Shown: in pieces, positions 8,101-16,226 of the stretch
Position numbering within the stretch: the stretch's first letter is position 1
Layout: each line of letters opens with the position of its first letter
Translations under genes and position numbers: made by a program
The notes under the pieces: generated by a model
Databases searched by the model: none
What the model saw: the letters and a program-made list of their open reading frames with translations, nothing else
What the model was told of the DNA's origin: nothing
NCBI GenBank assembly: GCA_937868095.1
Contig: CALMLO010000034.1
Span: 1-64,000, forward strand
Direction of reading: 5' to 3'
Length of the DNA stretch: 64,000 bases
Source of the DNA: an uncultured Phycisphaerales bacterium
Lineage (GTDB): Bacteria; Planctomycetota; Phycisphaerae; Sedimentisphaerales; Anaerohalosphaeraceae

Positions 8101-8382
8101 GAACTGCGGGATATCTTCGGACCGATTCCGCTGAAAGTGCGGCAGGTGCTGGAGGCGGCTCATCTTCGGATTCTGGCGCAGCGCCGGGGGCTGAAAAGCA
8201 TCTTTCTGCAAGAGCGGGATTTGGTTTTTCGGTTTGCGGAGGGTGCTCCGCCGGCGGACTTTTTTGCCCGTGCGCCGGGTCGAGCGGCCATCCTTGATTC
8301 GCAGACAGTCTATCTGCGACTGGAAAAATCCTGCCTGGAGCTGCCGACACTGATGGCTATTTTGCGCAAACTGCTCCGGTAA
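5104..8382 (+). CDS. mfd: Transcription-repair coupling factor Mfd
   Basis: A 1092-residue Mfd, which removes RNA polymerase stalled at lesions and recruits UvrA. The N-terminal UvrB-like part includes GTWGSFARLLAAY and the GFEEVEQVDIPGQFARRGGI block. The RNA-polymerase interaction domain begins near residue 438 (GDIVVHVSYGIGKYVGV). The RecG-type translocase has Walker A GDVGYGKTELA (about 586) and a DEEQ box (about 687), followed by TATPIPRTLHMSL and the QLRGRVGR motif. The C-terminal TRCF domain is complete. A TTG at 5104 has AAGGG 7 bases upstream; ATG 5122 is the alternative start and lacks a clear Shine-Dalgarno. Slightly shorter than the roughly 1150-residue E. coli protein. Confidence 0.95.
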   Translation: MFGQSSMDLGRDNTVRQLVERLRTRKASDPPISVEGTWGSFARLLAAYVYQELGRPVLFVCAHIDDADSAGDDLQVFSGQPAETLPVWESPSAAEDGSDEIGSQRIRLALNLARRRQNGQGRPFLMSASIQSLIEPVPSSHCLAEGGVTLQVGGTQEPQALAERLLEWGFEEVEQVDIPGQFARRGGIVDVYAAASATEGTSESSQSEPVRLEFFGDEITSIRTIDLDTQRSGRSIQWVQFFGGPQRRQTDDSELFLNLLPEDTVIFLEEPLELAEVAEVFLSRVEEPRGLYRWESIYRAVQRFAAVEISRFGGQGDWVRLDVGSIQELERRQAATWKDHKETLLTLLEKASGFETYVYCENHAEIQRTKEIIRESGVEIPAGFHLVLGSIRQGFCIRSLKVIAASHAEVFGYSPVRRRMRAIRTASPVDSLLDLTKGDIVVHVSYGIGKYVGVETIQTHDQMQEYLTIEYADKVKIHVPVSQIHLVHKFVGTLPRRPPLSKIGTKKWEQQKQRVAEHVQELACELLEVQARRQEMGGFSFGPDTHWQAEFEEAFAYEETPDQLKAAEEIKRDMEAPVPMDRLLCGDVGYGKTELAMRAAFKAVCAGKQAAVLVPTTVLSVQHGRTFLERFADFPVNIAVLNRFTPPAEVRRILSDARQGRLDILIGTHRLLSDDVGFHDLGLLIIDEEQRFGVEHKERLKRFRVNVDILTLTATPIPRTLHMSLLGLRDISSLATPPLDRRSVVTQICRYDPETIRRAILFEVSRDGQVFYLYNRVRTIEQEAARVRAMLREPGISVDVVHGQMPKHQLEDAMIRFLTGRTQVLVCSTIIEAGLDIPNANTLIVTDADRFGLAQLHQLRGRVGRYKHRAYAYLLLPKNRPVSPLAARRLKAIEDFSQLGAGFRIALRDLEIRGAGNLLGPEQSGHIHTVGYELYCRMLADAVRRLKKEPVLQPPETVIDLGFTAVIPKSYIASDRQRMEVYRRIGQAAALEDIDRLEEELRDIFGPIPLKVRQVLEAAHLRILAQRRGLKSIFLQERDLVFRFAEGAPPADFFARAPGRAAILDSQTVYLRLEKSCLELPTLMAILRKLLR

Positions 8383-8406
8383 CGACTGCTTTGGATATTT
8401 TTGGGA

Positions 8407-10878
8407 TTAAAGCCATCGCCGGGCCAACTCGGCTAAATCGGCCAGGTTGATGGTGCCGTCTCCGGTCCAGTCGTTGGCCAGGCAATCATTGTTGGCAAGG
8501 CAGGCCGGCGGAGTCCACAGCCACCATTCACTCAAATCGGCGAGGTCTTGGGTGTTGGGAGCTGCTTTAGCGAGTTTGGCGACGGCTGCCGGCGGCAAGG
8601 CGCTGTTCCAGATGCGCAGGTCGTCTATGCGTCCGCTGAACAAGGGGTCGGCGCTGAACTGGCTTTTGCCGATGTAGGCGGCGGATGCTTTCAGGTCTGC
8701 GGGGTCGAGGGTCATTCCGACATGGGCGGCGACGGGCGAACCGTTGAGATAGAGGGTGCCAATGCTGCCTTTGAGGGTTACGGCTATGTGGACCCATTTT
8801 CCGGCCGGCAGCTGGGAAGAAGTTTCCATTCGCTGTTCGAGGCCGTTTCCGGCTGTTGTAATTGCAAACCGGAGGGTATTGCTGCCGGAGCGCGGAGTGA
8901 GGAACATATAGGCGGTGGCTCCGGTGCCGAAGTCGAAGATGCGCTGCCATTGATTGCCGCCATTCCAATAGACCCAGGCGGCCAGGGTGAAGTCTTCGGT
9001 ATTGCCGAGGTCGGCAGGAATGGACACAAAATCATCAGTGCCGTCGAGCATAATGGCCTGGCTGACAACACCGGCCGTGTAGGCCGGGTTGCCTGTTGCT
9101 GTGCCGTGATAAGCGTCTGCGCTGTCGGCGGTGCTGCCGTCAAAGCGATAATGGGCCATCAGCCGGCAGCTGGAAACACGGATGCGGACAGTAGTCTGGT
9201 CGCCGGCACCGGATGGGTCTGCTGCGCGGATGACAAAGGCATTGTCTCCTTCGTCGGAGGCGGCGGGGGTGCCGCTGAGGGTTCCGTTGGAGGCCACGGT
9301 CAGCCATGCGGGGCCGCCGATTTTGGTAAAGGTGAGTGTATCTCCGTCAGGGTCGGCGGCATAGGCGGCCAGAGAATGTGTCCACAAGACGCCTGCGGCG
9401 GCATCCGGCAGAAGAATCGGGTCGCCGGCAAAAGAAGGCGGGCTGCCGGCGCCAGCACCCCAGAGATTCCAGATTTCCGGACCGGAGAGGGCATAGCTGT
9501 ACACGCGAAACTCGTCAATCCGGCCGCTGAAAAGGGGGTCTGCGCTCCATAAGCTTTTTCCGATGTAGTTGAGGGCAGGAGAAAAATCAATCGGGTCCAG
9601 GGTAATGGCGCCGGAGGAGGAAACGGGCTTGCCGTTCTTATACAGTGTTGCGGTGTTCTCCCGCAAGACGACGGCGAGATGAACCCATTGAGAAGTAGAC
9701 AACTGGGAGGTTTCCACAATCTGTTCGCTGTCACCGTTTTTGATGGCAAACCGGAGGGTATTGCTTCCGGAGCGGGGCGTTAGGAAAAGGTATTGAGAGG
9801 TGTTGTTTCCAAAGTCAAAGATGCGCTGCCATTGATTGCCGCCATTCCAATAGACCCAGGCGGCCACTGTCATATCGCGGGCATCGGCGATGCCGGCCGG
9901 CAGTGTGATATAGTCATCTACTCCGTCCAGTATGATGGCCTGCCCCGCGTGTCCGGTTGTATAGGCGGGGTTTCCGGCGGGGATACCATGGTTGGAACCA
10001 AGGGCGTCCTTGGGATTGCCGTCGAAAGGCCAATAGCCGACGTCTTGCTGAATCAGCAGGCGGGCCGGCCGAGAGGTGAGAGAGCCGGAGGCCACGCAAT
10101 AATAAGTTCCCTGGTCGCCGGCTTGCACATCGGCTATCTGGAGGGTATCGGTGTTTGCGCCGGAAATCCTGCCGCCGTTGGCCAGGGGGGCGGAGGTTCC
10201 CTGCTTGTACCAGGTATAACTTTGAGCGTGGGCGGCCTCCAGATGAAAGGCAGCGGTTTCTCCCAGAGGTACCACTTGGGAAAGGGGCTCCTGGACAAAG
10301 GACAAAAAGCCCATATCGGCCGTCAGAGCGGCATCCATTCGGACATGGCGAATGCGGTTGATAAAACTGTCCTCGCTGTCATAGTTGAGTCCATACGGCC
10401 AGTAATGCTGACTGTCGCCGTAAAGAACAGCCCCGCTTCCATCGAATTTCTGAATCTGCTTGACGGCGTGGGCTCCAATCCAGACATTTCCAGAAAAGTT
10501 GCTGCTCCAGGCCCAAAAGGTGCCGACCCCCAACGTATGGGAGATTTCGTGGAGAGCGACACGGGTATTTCGCGAGCCGCCGAAGGTAATCACGCCGTCA
10601 TAGTTGGCCTGGGCGGTCGGTACGCCGGAACTGTAGTAAATATGCAGGGATTTGTTGAAGGAGCCGTGTTTGTTGTAAAGAGCGACGGCTTCCTGGACGG
10701 CGTTTTCAATCTGGCTGCGAATGCTTGTATCCACACCCTCCAGATGAAAGGTATAGGTGATATCGCTGACGGCAGTCGAAGTCAGAAAGATGAGACCCAA
10801 ACCAGCAGAAATAAGCAGCATTATTCCTTCTTTTCCCTTTTTGGCTCCCATAGAGGACCTTTCGAAAGATGAGAACAT
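8407..10878 (-). CDS. Secreted zincin/Ig/LamG protein with dockerin-like C-terminus
   Basis: An 823-residue exported protein. A basic n-region and hydrophobic stretch (about 11-38) form a signal peptide. Next comes a zincin-like domain with HEISHTLGVG (HExxHxxG, zinc ligands and catalytic Glu). Then follow an immunoglobulin-like domain (YTWYKQG ... DQGTYYCVAS), a first LamG/concanavalin domain (GYWPFDGN ... GRIDEFRVYS), a cadherin/He-PIG type Ig fold (LSGTPAASDEGDN), a second LamG domain, and a single dockerin-like calcium motif at the end. LamG domains bind glycans, so it may act on surface or environmental polysaccharide-protein material. ATG 10878 has GGGGGA upstream; ATG 10851 is an alternative closer to the signal peptide. 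It converges on mfd with a 24-base gap. Confidence 0.85.
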   Translation of the reverse strand: MFSSFERSSMGAKKGKEGIMLLISAGLGLIFLTSTAVSDITYTFHLEGVDTSIRSQIENAVQEAVALYNKHGSFNKSLHIYYSSGVPTAQANYDGVITFGGSRNTRVALHEISHTLGVGTFWAWSSNFSGNVWIGAHAVKQIQKFDGSGAVLYGDSQHYWPYGLNYDSEDSFINRIRHVRMDAALTADMGFLSFVQEPLSQVVPLGETAAFHLEAAHAQSYTWYKQGTSAPLANGGRISGANTDTLQIADVQAGDQGTYYCVASGSLTSRPARLLIQQDVGYWPFDGNPKDALGSNHGIPAGNPAYTTGHAGQAIILDGVDDYITLPAGIADARDMTVAAWVYWNGGNQWQRIFDFGNNTSQYLFLTPRSGSNTLRFAIKNGDSEQIVETSQLSTSQWVHLAVVLRENTATLYKNGKPVSSSGAITLDPIDFSPALNYIGKSLWSADPLFSGRIDEFRVYSYALSGPEIWNLWGAGAGSPPSFAGDPILLPDAAAGVLWTHSLAAYAADPDGDTLTFTKIGGPAWLTVASNGTLSGTPAASDEGDNAFVIRAADPSGAGDQTTVRIRVSSCRLMAHYRFDGSTADSADAYHGTATGNPAYTAGVVSQAIMLDGTDDFVSIPADLGNTEDFTLAAWVYWNGGNQWQRIFDFGTGATAYMFLTPRSGSNTLRFAITTAGNGLEQRMETSSQLPAGKWVHIAVTLKGSIGTLYLNGSPVAAHVGMTLDPADLKASAAYIGKSQFSADPLFSGRIDDLRIWNSALPPAAVAKLAKAAPNTQDLADLSEWWLWTPPACLANNDCLANDWTGDGTINLADLAELARRWL

Positions 10879-10920
10879 CAACTATTTCCCCCACATGAAC
10901 TTGTCCGAACATTTTTCTTC

Positions 10921-10949
10921 AGTTTAGTGACTTTGCCTTGAAAAGTCAA
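10921..10949 (-). promoter_or_regulatory. Promoter TTGACT-17-TAAACT for the LamG protein
   Basis: Reading the minus strand, TTGACT (10944-10949) and TAAACT (10921-10926) are 17 bases apart, about 43 bases upstream of the LamG gene start. It is back-to-back with the plus-strand promoter at 10992. Confidence 0.5.
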
Positions 10950-10991
10950 CTTTTTTGGTGGGGAAAGGGTTTTGGGGGGAGAAGTGGACAA

Positions 10992-11020
10992 TTGACATCG
11001 CGAAGGATTCTCGCTACACT
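10992..11020 (+). promoter_or_regulatory. Promoter TTGACA-17-TACACT for the Nudix gene
   Basis: A perfect -35 TTGACA (10992-10997) and TACACT (11015-11020) with 17-base spacing, 50 bases before the ATG at 11070. Confidence 0.6.
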
Positions 11021-11069
11021 GGTTTTTTTCTGCATAGATTGATAAGCAAGCCCTTCAAATCGGGAGTAA

Positions 11070-11678
11070 ATGATGGCACAGGAAGAGCAGGTGTTGGCAG
11101 TGCCGCGGAGTGTGGTTGAGAAGGCCGGCATGTTTCAGGGGGTGATGCCGGCTGCGGAGCGGTATCTGAAGGTGCTTTTTGCGCCGGGTGCGGGGCGCTA
11201 TCTGGTTCGCAGTCAGGCGGAGAAAGATCCTTCCTTCAAACAGATAATCCCGTATGTGATTATGCGGTGGGAGGGGCAATATCTGAGTTATGTTCGCGGC
11301 AAGCGGGCCGGCGAGTCGCGTCTGGTGGAGAAGCGTTCCATCGGCATCGGCGGGCATATCAATCCGGCTGATGATATGGCCTTGTTTGATCCGTATGAGA
11401 CCTATCTGAATGCGGTGAATCGGGAGGTTGCGGAGGAGGTGAATGTGGAGTCGGCGTATCGGGAACAGATTATCGGCTTGCTGAATGATGATTCCAACGA
11501 GGTGGGCAGCGTCCATCTGGGGATTGTGCATCTGTGGGAACTGGAGAAGCCGGCGGTCAGCCGACGCGAACAGATGATTACGCGGATGGAGTTTCTGGAG
11601 ACGGATATGCTGCGGACGCTTCGTGAGGAGATGGAAACGTGGTCGCAACTGTGTCTGGAACATCTGCTGGGCAACTGA
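11070..11678 (+). CDS. Nudix-fold predicted phosphoesterase
   Basis: A 202-residue protein resembling the COG4112 group of predicted Nudix phosphoesterases. SIGIGGHINPADD leads into a Nudix-type helix, LNAVNREVAEEVNVE, which matches the REUxEExGU core with Asn in place of Gly. Flanking motifs IMRWEGQYLSYVRGK and VHLGIVHLW are typical of that group. The family presumably hydrolyses a nucleoside diphosphate linked to another moiety, but no substrate can be read from the sequence. Two adjacent ATG codons (11070, 11073) are possible starts. The thioredoxin-fold gene follows 43 bases downstream. Confidence 0.8.
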   Translation: MMAQEEQVLAVPRSVVEKAGMFQGVMPAAERYLKVLFAPGAGRYLVRSQAEKDPSFKQIIPYVIMRWEGQYLSYVRGKRAGESRLVEKRSIGIGGHINPADDMALFDPYETYLNAVNREVAEEVNVESAYREQIIGLLNDDSNEVGSVHLGIVHLWELEKPAVSRREQMITRMEFLETDMLRTLREEMETWSQLCLEHLLGN

Positions 11679-11721
11679 AGTGCGAGTTTTTCTGGGCGGT
11701 TCGTCTGAAACAGAGAGAAGA

Positions 11722-12819
11722 ATGCGAGTACAATTGTCGGCAATTTGGGTTTGGCTGGCTGCGGCTTGGGGGTGGGGGGCTTGGATGCCGGAGCAGGGTA
11801 AAGACTATATTCCGCCGGCTCTGACTCCGCTGCCGTATCTGATTGGTGATCCTGCAGTGCGAGAGGAACTTCAGCTGAGTGGGGACCAGCTGAGCCGGAT
11901 AGAAAAGCTTTGTGAGCGGATGGATGCGCATTTGTTTGCGCTGCGTGACCAGCCGCCTGCTCCGAAGGACCCGGAGATGATTGAGCATGTGCGGGCAGTG
12001 GTGGAGGCGATGAAGGATTTGGATGAAATTTTGCGGCCGGAGCAGCATCACCGTCTTCAGCAGGTGGGCTTTCAGTTTGAGGGGGTTTATACGCTGTTTC
12101 GTGCAGGGCCGGCGGCGTATCTGGGGCTAAGCGAGGAACAGAAAGCGCGGATGCAGATGATTCATAAGCAGTTTCTTCAGCAGCAGGAGCTGCTGCGGGA
12201 GCGTCTGGAAAGAAGCGGGGAGCAGTCTCAGATGGGTGAGCAAGCCAGACAGCTGCGGATTCGGTTTATCAATCAGTTTTTGCAGGTGCTCACAGAGCCG
12301 CAGCGGGTTCTCTGGCAGGAGATGCTTGGGAAGCCCTTTGATTTTTCCAAGATTTCTCCGCTGTCGTTTCGTGCGCCGGAGCTGGAAGGGGTGTCCGGCT
12401 GGCTGAACAGCAAGCCGCTGAAAATGCAGCAGCTGCGAGGGCGTGTAGCCGTCGTGATTTTCTGGACGACTCATCCGGACTGTCTGGGGGACTTGCCGAT
12501 TTATAAACTATGGGCACGACAATATAACCCGAAAGAAGCGGTGATTGTGGGGGTTTATGTTCCGCAATCGGAGCGGGAGAAGGATTTGGCGGGGCTGCGG
12601 CTGTTTGTCCAGCAGGAAGGACTGAGTTTTCCGATTGCTGTTGACAGCGGGCGGACGGTCGAGCGGGCGTGGGCCAATCCGACGCTGCCGAGTGTGTATC
12701 TGGTGGATAAACAGGGGCGTGTTCGGTGGTGGTGGTATGGGTCGCTTCATCAGGCGGGGTCGGCAAGCCAGCAGGAGGCGGAGGAGCGGATTCAACAGAT
12801 GCTTTCTGAGGGCCGGTGA
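11722..12819 (+). CDS. Exported thioredoxin-fold protein lacking the CxxC pair
   Basis: A 365-residue protein. From ATG 11722 (purine-rich GAGAGAAG just upstream) the N-terminus is a short signal peptide ending near WGAWMPEQG. Residues about 20-215 are helical, with repeated charged segments and LSEEQKARMQMIHKQFLQQQ, similar to Spy/LTXXQ-like periplasmic helices. The C-terminal 150 residues are a TlpA/redoxin fold (LKMQQLRGRVAVVIFW ... NPTLPSVYLVDKQGRVRW). The redox site reads WTTHPDCLGDLP, so the first Cys of WCxxC is missing and only one Cys remains. It may be a peroxiredoxin-like or non-redox binding protein; substrate unknown. Confidence 0.75.
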   Translation: MRVQLSAIWVWLAAAWGWGAWMPEQGKDYIPPALTPLPYLIGDPAVREELQLSGDQLSRIEKLCERMDAHLFALRDQPPAPKDPEMIEHVRAVVEAMKDLDEILRPEQHHRLQQVGFQFEGVYTLFRAGPAAYLGLSEEQKARMQMIHKQFLQQQELLRERLERSGEQSQMGEQARQLRIRFINQFLQVLTEPQRVLWQEMLGKPFDFSKISPLSFRAPELEGVSGWLNSKPLKMQQLRGRVAVVIFWTTHPDCLGDLPIYKLWARQYNPKEAVIVGVYVPQSEREKDLAGLRLFVQQEGLSFPIAVDSGRTVERAWANPTLPSVYLVDKQGRVRWWWYGSLHQAGSASQQEAEERIQQMLSEGR

Positions 12820-12828
12820 GTTCGCAGT

Positions 12829-14205
12829 TTAGTCGATTACACGAAGATGGCGCCACTTGCCCAGGCGATATCGCAGATAAAAGATGCCGCTGAAGGCCAG
12901 CAGAGTCAGGCAGAGAAAGCACCATGCCCATCGAGGCGGCAGGTGTGCAATATGAAGGAGGAAGGCCTGTCCGAGTACGAGGACCCAATGGATGCTGACG
13001 GAGATGAACATGGCCCAGAAGGTATCGCCGGCACCGCGGAGGGCTCCGCTGAAGACAAGCGTGGTGGCGTCGGCCATGACGTAGATGGCGGCCATGCGGA
13101 GCATAAAGATTGCTTCGGGACGGGCAGCGTCGAAGACGGCCTGTGAGTGAGAGGGGCGGAACATATCCACCAGCGGCTGAGGCAGCAGGGCGAATGTAAG
13201 CATGGTGAAGAAGGAATATGTCCATGCGAGTTTGAGACCGGAAGAAACGACGCGGTGAGCAAGGTCCGGTCTGGAGGCGCCCATGCAGCGTCCTACCAGA
13301 CTGGTGACGGCGATGTGGATACCGAGGAGAGGCGTAAAAGAAACCAGGTCCCAGTTGAAAGCGATCGTGATGGCCGTTCCTGCTTGAAGACCGCAGGCAT
13401 GGAAATTGAGGATGAGCAGATTGAATGCAAGAGTATTGAGGAAAAGTTCGATTCCTGCGGGAGTTCCAAATCGCCACAGTTTTCTCATCAGGTTGGCGTC
13501 ATATCGGAAGGAATGGAGGATTCTGAAGGGTCGCAGCGAGGGGGAAAACAGATATACCGCCGCCAGCAGAAGAACCCCCGCGGCGCTGGCGATAATGGAG
13601 CCCCAAGCCGCTCCGCTGATGCCCATTGCCGGCAGGCCGCATTTGCCGAAGATGAGCAGATAGTTAAGGAAGACATTGGCCACTGTGGACAGGATAGCGG
13701 AGGCCATGACGGTTCGTGTTTTGCCGATGCCGGAGAAGAAACTGCTCAGACAATTCCGCAAGAGACTGAAGATGACGCCGTACAGCAGGATGTTAAAATA
13801 GATAGTTTGCGGGCCGAACTGTTCCGGCGGAACACCTGTCGTTTTAAAAAGCCATAGGGCCATAGGGCGAATGGCCAGAATAAGCGGCCAGGCGAGCACG
13901 GAAATCATCAGACCCTGGGTAATAACGACGGGACAGTCTGTTTTTCGTCCGGCTCCCAGACATTGGGCGGTCAGGGCGGTGCAATAATCGATCAAGCCGA
14001 CAAAGAAGGTGGTGAGCATAAAACAGGTCAGGCCGCCGCTTAATGCTGCATTCATCTGGTGGGGTCCCAGTCGCGACAGAAACAGCCGATCGGTGAAAAT
14101 CATGATTGTATCGCAGGCGTTGGAAATGAACATCGGTACAGCGATGGTGAGCATTTCCCTTATTCCGCCGAGTCTGAAAGAATGGCAATTCAGGTTGTCT
14201 TTCAT
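12829..14205 (-). CDS. MATE-family multidrug/metabolite exporter
   Basis: A 458-residue membrane protein with twelve hydrophobic segments in two similar halves, the MATE arrangement. The N-terminal signature is IREMLTIAVPMFISNACDT; the second half repeats it with LWRFGTPAGIELFLNTLAFN. The family exchanges cations or drugs for Na+ or H+ across the inner membrane. I chose ATG 14205; the open frame extends to a TTG at 14283 but the added residues are not MATE-like. It converges on the thioredoxin-fold gene with 9 bases between stops. Substrate cannot be predicted. Confidence 0.85.
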   Translation of the reverse strand: MKDNLNCHSFRLGGIREMLTIAVPMFISNACDTIMIFTDRLFLSRLGPHQMNAALSGGLTCFMLTTFFVGLIDYCTALTAQCLGAGRKTDCPVVITQGLMISVLAWPLILAIRPMALWLFKTTGVPPEQFGPQTIYFNILLYGVIFSLLRNCLSSFFSGIGKTRTVMASAILSTVANVFLNYLLIFGKCGLPAMGISGAAWGSIIASAAGVLLLAAVYLFSPSLRPFRILHSFRYDANLMRKLWRFGTPAGIELFLNTLAFNLLILNFHACGLQAGTAITIAFNWDLVSFTPLLGIHIAVTSLVGRCMGASRPDLAHRVVSSGLKLAWTYSFFTMLTFALLPQPLVDMFRPSHSQAVFDAARPEAIFMLRMAAIYVMADATTLVFSGALRGAGDTFWAMFISVSIHWVLVLGQAFLLHIAHLPPRWAWCFLCLTLLAFSGIFYLRYRLGKWRHLRVID

Positions 14206-14335
14206 CTTGTATGAATTGTATGAATCAAGAGGCCCCAAAAGGAGAGGCAAAAGGTCTTTTATGGATTCTTTTTTTAGGAACAACTAATATGATACCTCTA
14301 ACATCGGGATTTGTCCAGAAACACTTTGGGGGTGA

Positions 14336-14364
14336 TTGCCGGCGATGGAGCAGGATGTTATAAT
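14336..14364 (+). promoter_or_regulatory. Promoter TTGCCG-17-TATAAT for lepA
   Basis: TTGCCG at 14336-14341 and a perfect TATAAT at 14359-14364, spaced 17 bases, ending 46 bases before the lepA start. Confidence 0.6.
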
Positions 14365-14410
14365 AGATTTTTTGTTCAATTGATAAAACCGGAATGAAAA
14401 CAGGATTCCT

Positions 14411-16207
14411 ATGGGAACGGAACATATACGCAATTTTTCCATTGTGGCTCATATTGACCATGGCAAGAGTACGCTGGCAGACCGTTTGCTGGAACTGACC
14501 GGCGCGGTGAGCGAGCGTGAGAAGGCAGAGCAGATTCTCGATGATATGGAGCTGGAACGGGAACGGGGGATTACGATTAAGGCCTCGGCAGTGACGATGA
14601 CCTATTCGTATGAGGGGCATACTTATATGCTGAATCTGATTGATACGCCGGGCCATGTGGATTTTCACTATGAGGTCTCACGAGCGCTGACGGCGTGCGA
14701 GGGGGCGCTGCTGGTGGTGGATGCCTCGCAGGGCGTGGAGGCGCAGACGGTAGCCAATGCGTATCTGGCGGTGGACAGCGGCTGTGAAATTCTGGGGGTT
14801 ATTAACAAGATTGACCTGAGCAGTGCTCGCCCGGAAGAGACGGCCGAGGAGGTAGAGCGTGCGTTTGGGATTGCGGCGGAGGATTGTGTGAAGGTCAGTG
14901 CCAAGACGGGGCAGGGTGTGCCGCAGCTGCTGGAGGCGATTATTAAACGGCTGCCGCCGCCGGCAGACAAAAGCCATCTGCCCACGGCCGCCCTGATTTT
15001 TGACAGCCATGCGGATGAGTACCGGGGTGTGATTTGTTATGTTCGGGTGTTTCAGGGGCAATTGTCCAAGAGGCAGAAGATTCAGCTGATGGGTTCCGGT
15101 CGGACGTATCAGATTACAGAGCTGGGCAAATTTACGCCGCGGATGACTCCTGTTGAGACGCTGGGGACCGGTGAAGTCGGCTATGTGATTGCCAACATCA
15201 AGAATCTGCATGATGTGACGATTGGGGATACGATTACAGATTTTCAGCGGCCGGTGGAAAAACCGCTGCCGGGCTATAAAAGGCCGGTGCAGATGGTGTT
15301 TTCGGATTTTTATCCGTCTGGGGAAACGGAGTATCCGAAGTTGCGGGAGGCCTTTGAAAAACTGGCGCTGAATGATGCCAGTTTCACGTTTGTTCCGCAG
15401 AATTCACCGGCGTTGGGTTTCGGTTTTCGGTGCGGGTTTCTTGGGCTTCTGCATATGGAGATTATTCAGGAGCGTCTGGAACGGGAAAGCGATGTGGATG
15501 TAGTGCAGACAGCACCGACGGTCAGTTATGAGGTGCTGACGACCGACGGCGAGGTTCAGCGGATTGACAGTCCGGCGGAACTGCCGGACCGTTCGCGGAT
15601 TCAGGAGCTGCGCGAACCGATGGTGCGGCTGGAAATCATCACCAGTCATGAATCGCTGGGGGGGGTAATCGGGCTGGCGGAGGAGCGCCGCTGCAAGCTG
15701 ATGAAGACGGAATATATCGGCCCGACGCGGGTGATGCTCCAATATAAAGCGCCGCTGGCGGAGATTGTCTATGACTTTTATGATCAGCTGAAGGGCATCA
15801 GCCACGGCTATGCGACGATGGACTATGAGTTTCTTGGGTTTGAGGCATCGGATTTGGTGAAGATTGATATCCTTGTGAATAAGACGCCGGTGGAGGCGCT
15901 GAGCTTGATTGTGCACCGCAGCAGTGCGGAAAAGCGCGGGCGCAAGCTGCTGACCAAACTGAAAAAGGCGATACCGCGGCATCAGTTTGAGATTCCGCTG
16001 CAGGCGGCTATCGGCGGCAAGATTATTGCGCGGGAGACGATTAAGGCGTTTCGCAAGGATGTAACGGCGAAACTTTACGGCGGGGATGTTACACGAAAAA
16101 TGAAGCTGCTCAAGCGGCAAAAGGAAGGGAAAAAGCGGATGAAGTCTATCGGACAGGTGACTATCCCGCAGGATGCGTTTATGTCGATTCTGGACACCAG
16201 CGACTGA
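14411..16207 (+). CDS. lepA: Elongation factor 4 (LepA), ribosomal back-translocase GTPase
   Basis: A 598-residue LepA, the normal family length. G1 is AHIDHGKSTLADR near residue 13, switch II is DTPGHVDF, and G4 is NKID. The EF-G-like domain V is followed by the LepA-specific C-terminal domain (KLYGGDVTRKMKLLKRQKEG). It binds ribosomes and remodels stalled elongation complexes. Single gene with its own TATAAT promoter. It converges on menG. Confidence 0.97.
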   Translation: MGTEHIRNFSIVAHIDHGKSTLADRLLELTGAVSEREKAEQILDDMELERERGITIKASAVTMTYSYEGHTYMLNLIDTPGHVDFHYEVSRALTACEGALLVVDASQGVEAQTVANAYLAVDSGCEILGVINKIDLSSARPEETAEEVERAFGIAAEDCVKVSAKTGQGVPQLLEAIIKRLPPPADKSHLPTAALIFDSHADEYRGVICYVRVFQGQLSKRQKIQLMGSGRTYQITELGKFTPRMTPVETLGTGEVGYVIANIKNLHDVTIGDTITDFQRPVEKPLPGYKRPVQMVFSDFYPSGETEYPKLREAFEKLALNDASFTFVPQNSPALGFGFRCGFLGLLHMEIIQERLERESDVDVVQTAPTVSYEVLTTDGEVQRIDSPAELPDRSRIQELREPMVRLEIITSHESLGGVIGLAEERRCKLMKTEYIGPTRVMLQYKAPLAEIVYDFYDQLKGISHGYATMDYEFLGFEASDLVKIDILVNKTPVEALSLIVHRSSAEKRGRKLLTKLKKAIPRHQFEIPLQAAIGGKIIARETIKAFRKDVTAKLYGGDVTRKMKLLKRQKEGKKRMKSIGQVTIPQDAFMSILDTSD

Positions 16208-16226
16208 GCAGCGGTTTTTAGACGAT

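Noticed and set aside
7063..8211. Minus-strand open frame of 382 codons
   Set aside because: Antisense of mfd; rich in Arg, His and Gln as expected of a shadow frame.
8548..9552. Plus-strand open frame of 334 codons
   Set aside because: Antisense of the LamG protein; Gly/Ala/Val-rich text with no domain.
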